In this document: positions 19,597 through 22,921 of the stretch, one piece after another
Layout: each line of letters opens with the position of its first letter
How positions within the stretch are numbered: the first letter of the stretch is position 1
Virus record (IMG/VR): IMGVR_UViG_3300042691_025708
Span: 1-22,921 of that record
DNA from: a virus
Reading direction: 5' to 3' (one strand)
Length of the DNA: 22,921 nt
Notes under the pieces: model-generated
The model's database searches: none
Told to the model about the DNA's origin: nothing
Seen by the model: the letters and a program-made list of their open reading frames with translations, nothing else
Translations under genes and position numbers: made by a program

Positions 19597-20199
19597 TTAT
19601 GCCTTCGCCGCTTTGCTGCGGTCAAGCCTGGGTTTATAGATTTTGGCCCAAAACGCATCCGGGTCCATCCGGTACGCGGCGGCTTGGGCCTTGACCGCCT
19701 CTTGATGCTCGGCAGGGATGGCGCTTGCTTTCGCGCCCGAACCCGCCATCACACCCGACGGCAGTCCGCCGCCGCCCGCACCCGCGAGCTTGCGCGCGTA
19801 AGTAAGCCGCTTGTCCGGGTCGGGGATCTCCGCGACGACCTCTTGCAGCTCCTTAGAGAGCCCCTTGGCGATCTCGGCCGCTTCAGCCTCGACCGCCTTG
19901 ACACGGGCCGCTTCGCGCTGCTTGTAGGTCTTGACCTCGGCCTCAAGCGCGGCAGCGCGCTCTTTCTCGGCGGCGTAGAGTTTCTCGTGCTCACCGCGCT
20001 TCAGCGCCGCTTCTTCCTCGGCCTTCTTCTGCGCGGCCATGCGCTCGGCCTCTTTGGCCTGCTGCTCAGCGCGGTAGGCGCGCAGCTCCGCAAGCTCGGA
20101 GGCGATGGGATCAGGCTTGGTCTCGGGCGCGGGCGCGGTCTTGGTCTCGGCGGGCTTGCCGCCTGCGTCGTCAGGGGAGCGATAGAGGTGGGCTTGCAT
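19597..20199 (-). CDS. Scaffold-like protein, 200 aa
   Basis: The ATG at 20199 has AGGA only one nt upstream, a poor ribosome site; the hairpin at 20214-20239 lies just before it. The protein is highly charged and helical: a Pro-rich N-terminus (DDAGGKPAETKTAPAPETKP), a long Ala/Glu/Lys coiled coil from about 30 to 125 (RAYRAEQQAKEAERMAAQKK; EKERAAALEAEVKTYKQREA), a flexible Gly stretch and a basic C-terminus (KIYKPRLDRSKAAKA). This arrangement, with a capsid-binding basic tail, is that of internal scaffolding proteins. It immediately precedes decoration and capsid genes. Confidence 0.8.
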   Translation of the reverse strand: MQAHLYRSPDDAGGKPAETKTAPAPETKPDPIASELAELRAYRAEQQAKEAERMAAQKKAEEEAALKRGEHEKLYAAEKERAAALEAEVKTYKQREAARVKAVEAEAAEIAKGLSKELQEVVAEIPDPDKRLTYARKLAGAGGGGLPSGVMAGSGAKASAIPAEHQEAVKAQAAAYRMDPDAFWAKIYKPRLDRSKAAKA

Positions 20200-20207
20200 G
20201 TCCTAAC

Positions 20208-20234
20208 GGTATAGGCGCTCTGACAAACTGTCAA
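20208..20234 (-). promoter_or_regulatory. Weak candidate promoter for scaffold-capsid genes
   Basis: On the - strand, a perfect TTGACA (20234-20229) is followed after 15 nt by TATACC (20213-20208). The spacing is 2 nt short. Predicted transcripts would start almost at the scaffold ATG. The -35 lies within the hairpin, so the palindrome could serve as operator. Confidence 0.32.
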
Positions 20235-20239
20235 GCGCC
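20214..20239 (-). promoter_or_regulatory. Intergenic hairpin between Mu F-like and scaffold genes
   Basis: GGCGCT-TGACA pairs with TGTCA-G-AGCGCC around a GTT loop: 11 bp with one unpaired G, starting 4 nt after the upstream stop. It is followed by TATACC rather than Us, so it is not a normal terminator. It may be an RNA-processing or translation-control element for the highly expressed scaffold/capsid genes, or a DNA operator. TGAC-ATTTA-GTCA adds a second small palindrome overlapping the upstream stop. Confidence 0.5.
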
Positions 20240-20243
20240 TTGA

Positions 20244-21248
20244 CTAAATGTCATAGCGCGCCCGCAGTTCGCCGAGGTTCAGCAGCCGCCCCTGATCGCT
20301 GAACCCGGTCAGCGGCACCGTCCCTGCTCGCCACAGAGTAGCGCGCGTCTTGCCTAAGATGTCGTCTTGAACCGCCTGCTTTTGCCGACTCAGCCACTTG
20401 TCAAAGCTCGTACTCGTCGCGGCCTCACCATCGAATCCGCCCGGCTCCTTCAGGCCGAGCTCCCTCCACGACTTGGTGACCGGTGCGAGGAAGCAGCGAC
20501 ACCGAGGATGGAGCGGCGGGATGCGCTCTAAGCCGACGGGCTTACCGTTGACGAGGGGATACACTTTGTTGTGCTTCGCGGCGCAGATTGGGCAAGTGCG
20601 GCTATCCAAGGTGGCGAGGTACTGAACGCCCTTGATTACATCCTCGTTGCGCGCATAGGTCCGCAGCGCTGTCTCATTGGCCACCCGCTGAATCTCGGTG
20701 CGCGCGATGGCGACCACCCGGTTTCGGTAGGTATCGACGATGCCCGACGCCGCAAGCAGGGTCGCCGCCCGGTCCATCGACAGACCGCGCGCCAATGCCT
20801 GCGCGATCACGCTCTGAACCTCGTCATGCGCCGCCATCAGGTCGATAGCGAGCGCGGCCCGGTAGCCGCCGACCGGGGTGGACAGCGCGACCAAGACCTG
20901 ATCCTCCGGCAGCCCGACCCAATCCGGGCCGACAAGCCCACCGATCCGCGTCGCCTGAAACCGTGCCTCAGCCGCCGCCGCCTCGGCCAAGCGGGCATCC
21001 AGGGTCAAGCCAAGCTCTCGGTTCAGCCGGCGGATTTCGCCTGCAAGCGCATTGGCCCGGAGTTGTAGCCGCTCGATCTCGGCTTGAGTCATCGATCCGG
21101 GGCTTCGCAGCTCGGAGAGCACCGCCTTGAACGCGGCATCGTAGGCGGTCAGCATCGCACGCACGGTGCCGCCCTCGTACCGGAGAAGGGCGATCCGGTG
21201 CGAGGTGATCAGGTCGAAGAGCTGTTCATTGATCGACGGCATCGTCAT
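20244..21248 (-). CDS. Mu F-like / SPP1 gp7-type head morphogenesis protein, 334 aa
   Basis: The C-terminal half has the Mu F-like signature: IARTEIQRVANETALRTYAR at about 181-200, then YLATLDSRTCPICAAKH and IPPLHPRCRCFLAPV, whose C-x2-C and H-x2-C-x-C residues look like a metal site. The N-terminal 130 residues are helical. SPP1 gp7 and Mu gpF bind the portal inside the procapsid and are ejected minor head proteins. I chose the ATG at 21248; TTG at 21251 and ATG at 21242 are alternatives and none has a clear ribosome site. The start overlaps the 57-aa gene by 23 nt, so translational coupling is likely. Confidence 0.86.
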   Translation of the reverse strand: MTMPSINEQLFDLITSHRIALLRYEGGTVRAMLTAYDAAFKAVLSELRSPGSMTQAEIERLQLRANALAGEIRRLNRELGLTLDARLAEAAAAEARFQATRIGGLVGPDWVGLPEDQVLVALSTPVGGYRAALAIDLMAAHDEVQSVIAQALARGLSMDRAATLLAASGIVDTYRNRVVAIARTEIQRVANETALRTYARNEDVIKGVQYLATLDSRTCPICAAKHNKVYPLVNGKPVGLERIPPLHPRCRCFLAPVTKSWRELGLKEPGGFDGEAATSTSFDKWLSRQKQAVQDDILGKTRATLWRAGTVPLTGFSDQGRLLNLGELRARYDI

Positions 21249-21399
21249 CAAATGAAATAGATATATGGACCTTGGGCCGGTCCTTTTCTGGAAAGGCCGC
21301 TATGGCAGCATCAAGCTCTTCAAGCACCTCCCTCAGCCTGACAAGGCAGCGGGCCAACGTGTCGATTCTCGCGATAAGCACAGGGTGATCGGCTCTCAT
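21226..21399 (-). CDS. Small protein of unknown function, 57 aa
   Basis: The ATG at 21399 overlaps the preceding stop (ATGA), and the frame ends at TGA 21226-21228, inside the start of the head-morphogenesis gene. I translated it by hand; it consists of exactly 58 codons. The product starts MRADHPVLIARIDTLARCLV, continues as an amphipathic helix RLREVLEELDAAIAAF and ends KVHISISFDDDAVDQ. No family is recognised. Coupling at both ends indicates it is a real gene, probably a small head-assembly factor. Confidence 0.62.
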   Translation of the reverse strand: MRADHPVLIARIDTLARCLVRLREVLEELDAAIAAFPEKDRPKVHISISFDDDAVDQ

Positions 21400-21767
21400 C
21401 GTCCACCATCCGGGCTTACGCCAAGAATCCGCGCCACCGTCGGCGCGACGTCGCGGATCTCATCGCGCTCGCGGAGGATGCCGTAGACCCACCGGAGCCC
21501 GGCGTTCCCGCCCCAACCCAACCACGCTTGATACCATTTCGAGGTTTTCTCATTGATCTTGGCGTAGTTCGCCGAATGGCGGTTGAAGAACGCCCACATG
21601 CGCTTGATGGTGGCGAGCCCGACGGACCGCCCACCCGATAGGTCAGCGGCGCGCTTGAGTCCGACCGCCGTCATCGCGCGGTTGGACGGCGGCTGCTTCT
21701 CGCGGATCGCCAGGGCACGCCGAGCGGCCGAGCGGACACCGGCCGGAGGGCTGTAGCTATCAGGCAT
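21396..21767 (-). CDS. SYSPP-domain head-region protein, 123 aa
   Basis: The ATG at 21767 overlaps the portal stop by 8 nt. Its ribosome site, AGGAGG nine nt upstream, is formed by portal codons for the acidic tail. The N-terminus SYSPPAGVRSAARRALAIRE and the following GLKRAADLSGGRSVGLATIK, RMWAFFNRHSANYAK and WYQAWLGWGGNAGLRWVYG match a small domain recurrent near phage portal or protease genes (xPPxxVRxxAxRAL ... TIxRMxxFFxRH ... WLxWGG). Its function is not established to my knowledge. An upstream in-frame start at 21803 would overlap the portal by 44 nt and has no ribosome site. Confidence 0.74.
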   Translation of the reverse strand: MPDSYSPPAGVRSAARRALAIREKQPPSNRAMTAVGLKRAADLSGGRSVGLATIKRMWAFFNRHSANYAKINEKTSKWYQAWLGWGGNAGLRWVYGILRERDEIRDVAPTVARILGVSPDGGR

Positions 21768-22921
21768 CGGGGTTGTCCTCCTCGTCTTCTTCGTCTTCTT
21801 CATCCTCGATCATCGTCAGCGCGTCTTCGATGCGCTGCGCGGCGTCGGGGTTGGTCGCCCGTAGCGCATCCGCAAGCTCACCGAGCGCGTCAACGGCATC
21901 GGCCATACGCGCGGCGTGGGTGTCGGTCGTGCCGTCGGGCTGCGCGCCGGGTTCGGTCATGAAGCTCGTTGCCCGTGCCGCCTGTTCGTCGCCGGTCTCG
22001 GCCGCGTACTCCTCGGGGTCCATGTCAGCAGGGATGAGCCCGAGCCGTTGCAGATGGCGTACCACGTCAGCCCGGCGGATCTCGGCCTTGACGGCGCTAA
22101 GTAGCTCGACCTCTTTGGCGCGGTTGGTGGGCAGGATCGGCGGCGCGTCGATGCGGTAGGCGCGCTCGTCAGCATCGTAGGGGACACCGCGCTCAAGGGA
22201 CGCCGCCATGTGCAGGACGGTGCATAGGGCCTCGTACCAAGGGGCGCGCATGGAGCCCATCTTGGACTCGAACAGAACGGCCCGGTATGCACGCGCTTCC
22301 CCCGACTCGGCCGCGCCGGAGTCAGAGAACAGGAACTCAGGCGACGTCTCTCGGATATGGTTGGCGAGATCGCTCATCATGGCGCGGATCTCCCCCATCG
22401 CAGCCATGGTGGGCTCTGCATACTTGACATCGCCATCGGCAGGGATGCCGTGGAGGATCTTCCCAAGCTCGCCCACGCCGTTGCTACTGTCGAGCTTGGC
22501 GCCCAAGACCGTTAGGATCGGGTTTCCGGCTCGGTGCCCGATGGCGCGCGTCTGCGTCAGATGGCTGTCTACCAACATGACCCCACGCTCCACACCATGC
22601 GCCGCGCTCAGACTGTGCGCCGGATCGGTGCCACGAATGGCGCGAAACTGAACGGCAGGGACGGCGCCGAGTGGGTTGCGGCCGCTCAGTTTGGGGTCTA
22701 CTTGGCCGTCAACCTCGACCACAATCTCCTGTGGCGTCAAGATCCGCCTGACCTTGTGGATCACGGCATCGGGCGTGCCGGTGCCGCGCACGGTCAGGGG
22801 CTTGGCCATCATGTCGATCTCGATGACGAGCCGCTCAAGCAGGGTGCCAGTCGGATCGTAGACGATCTCTTTGACCGAGCGCGGGTCGTGCCCGACGAGC
22901 ACGTACTTCCCGTCGATGCGG
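21760..22921 (-). CDS. Portal protein, SPP1 gp6-like, 5' partial
   Basis: The frame is open to the right edge (RIDGKYVLVGHDPRSVKEIV), so the N-terminus lies outside; the GTG at 22902 is not the true start. Portal-like sequence includes NPLGAVPAVQFRAI, AAHGVERGVMLVDSHLTQTR, LGAKLDSSNGVGELGKILHG and ADGDVKYAEPTMAAMGEIRA, then SDLANHIRETSPEFLF. The protein ends in a run of Glu/Asp (EDEEDEEDEEDNPDA). It forms the dodecameric ring through which DNA enters and exits the head. Gene order with Mu F-like and scaffold genes supports the SPP1-like type. The terminase would be expected just right of the window. Confidence 0.85.
   Translation of the reverse strand, partial: RIDGKYVLVGHDPRSVKEIVYDPTGTLLERLVIEIDMMAKPLTVRGTGTPDAVIHKVRRILTPQEIVVEVDGQVDPKLSGRNPLGAVPAVQFRAIRGTDPAHSLSAAHGVERGVMLVDSHLTQTRAIGHRAGNPILTVLGAKLDSSNGVGELGKILHGIPADGDVKYAEPTMAAMGEIRAMMSDLANHIRETSPEFLFSDSGAAESGEARAYRAVLFESKMGSMRAPWYEALCTVLHMAASLERGVPYDADERAYRIDAPPILPTNRAKEVELLSAVKAEIRRADVVRHLQRLGLIPADMDPEEYAAETGDEQAARATSFMTEPGAQPDGTTDTHAARMADAVDALGELADALRATNPDAAQRIEDALTMIEDEEDEEDEEDNPDA

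Overview
The window is a stretch of a tailed double-stranded DNA phage (Caudoviricetes) or prophage. Gene order and protein families point to siphovirus morphology: SPP1/Mu-F-type head genes, a tail terminator, a tail-tube protein, a frameshifted tail chaperone, a tape measure of about 690 residues, and no sheath gene. The DNA is visibly GC-rich with GC-ending codons (I did not compute the value), so a high-GC host is likely. A single-domain Amidase_3 endolysin without a wall-binding domain and a very short lipoprotein signal favour a Gram-negative host. No integrase, terminase, tRNA or host gene is visible, so temperate or lytic lifestyle and host identity stay open.

Layout. Positions 1-4484 are on the + strand and look like an early/accessory region: the 3' part of a D12-class DNA adenine methyltransferase, then small unrecognised genes and one helix-turn-helix regulator. 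This part is rich in regulatory structure. Two identical 18-bp palindrome-containing boxes sit at promoter-like sequences on either side of the regulator operon. Three copies of a GNRA-loop hairpin are each followed, exactly 9 nt later, by a Shine-Dalgarno-like sequence; in the third copy it is degenerate. Other hairpins lie in the remaining gaps. The strand then switches, with a 29-bp overlap of convergent gene ends at 4456-4484.

Positions 4456-22921 are almost entirely on the - strand and form one tightly overlapping late operon read from right to left: portal (cut by the window edge), a small SYSPP-type head-region protein, a 57-residue protein, Mu F-like head morphogenesis protein, scaffold-like protein, decoration-like protein, major capsid protein, adaptor, a fibre-like protein, head closure, a beta-rich structural protein, HK97 gp10-like protein, tail terminator, tail tube, tail chaperone G and its -1 frameshift product GT, tape measure, a 987-residue tail protein with sialidase-type Asp boxes, a tail hub, a small tail protein, a Notum/pectin-acetylesterase-like hydrolase, an Amidase_3 endolysin, a holin-like protein and two small genes. 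Most neighbours overlap by 1-14 nt (ATGA, TAATG, TGATG), indicating translational coupling.

The exception is a 106-codon lipoprotein gene at 11718-12038 on the + strand, squeezed between tape measure and tail protein. It has its own promoter-like sequence and looks like a moron. The most distinctive items are: a textbook -1 frameshift signal in the tail chaperone with slippery heptamer, 6-nt spacer and perfect 10-bp stem; the esterase coupled to the endolysin; the antisense lipoprotein; and the box and hairpin-SD repeat system in the early region.
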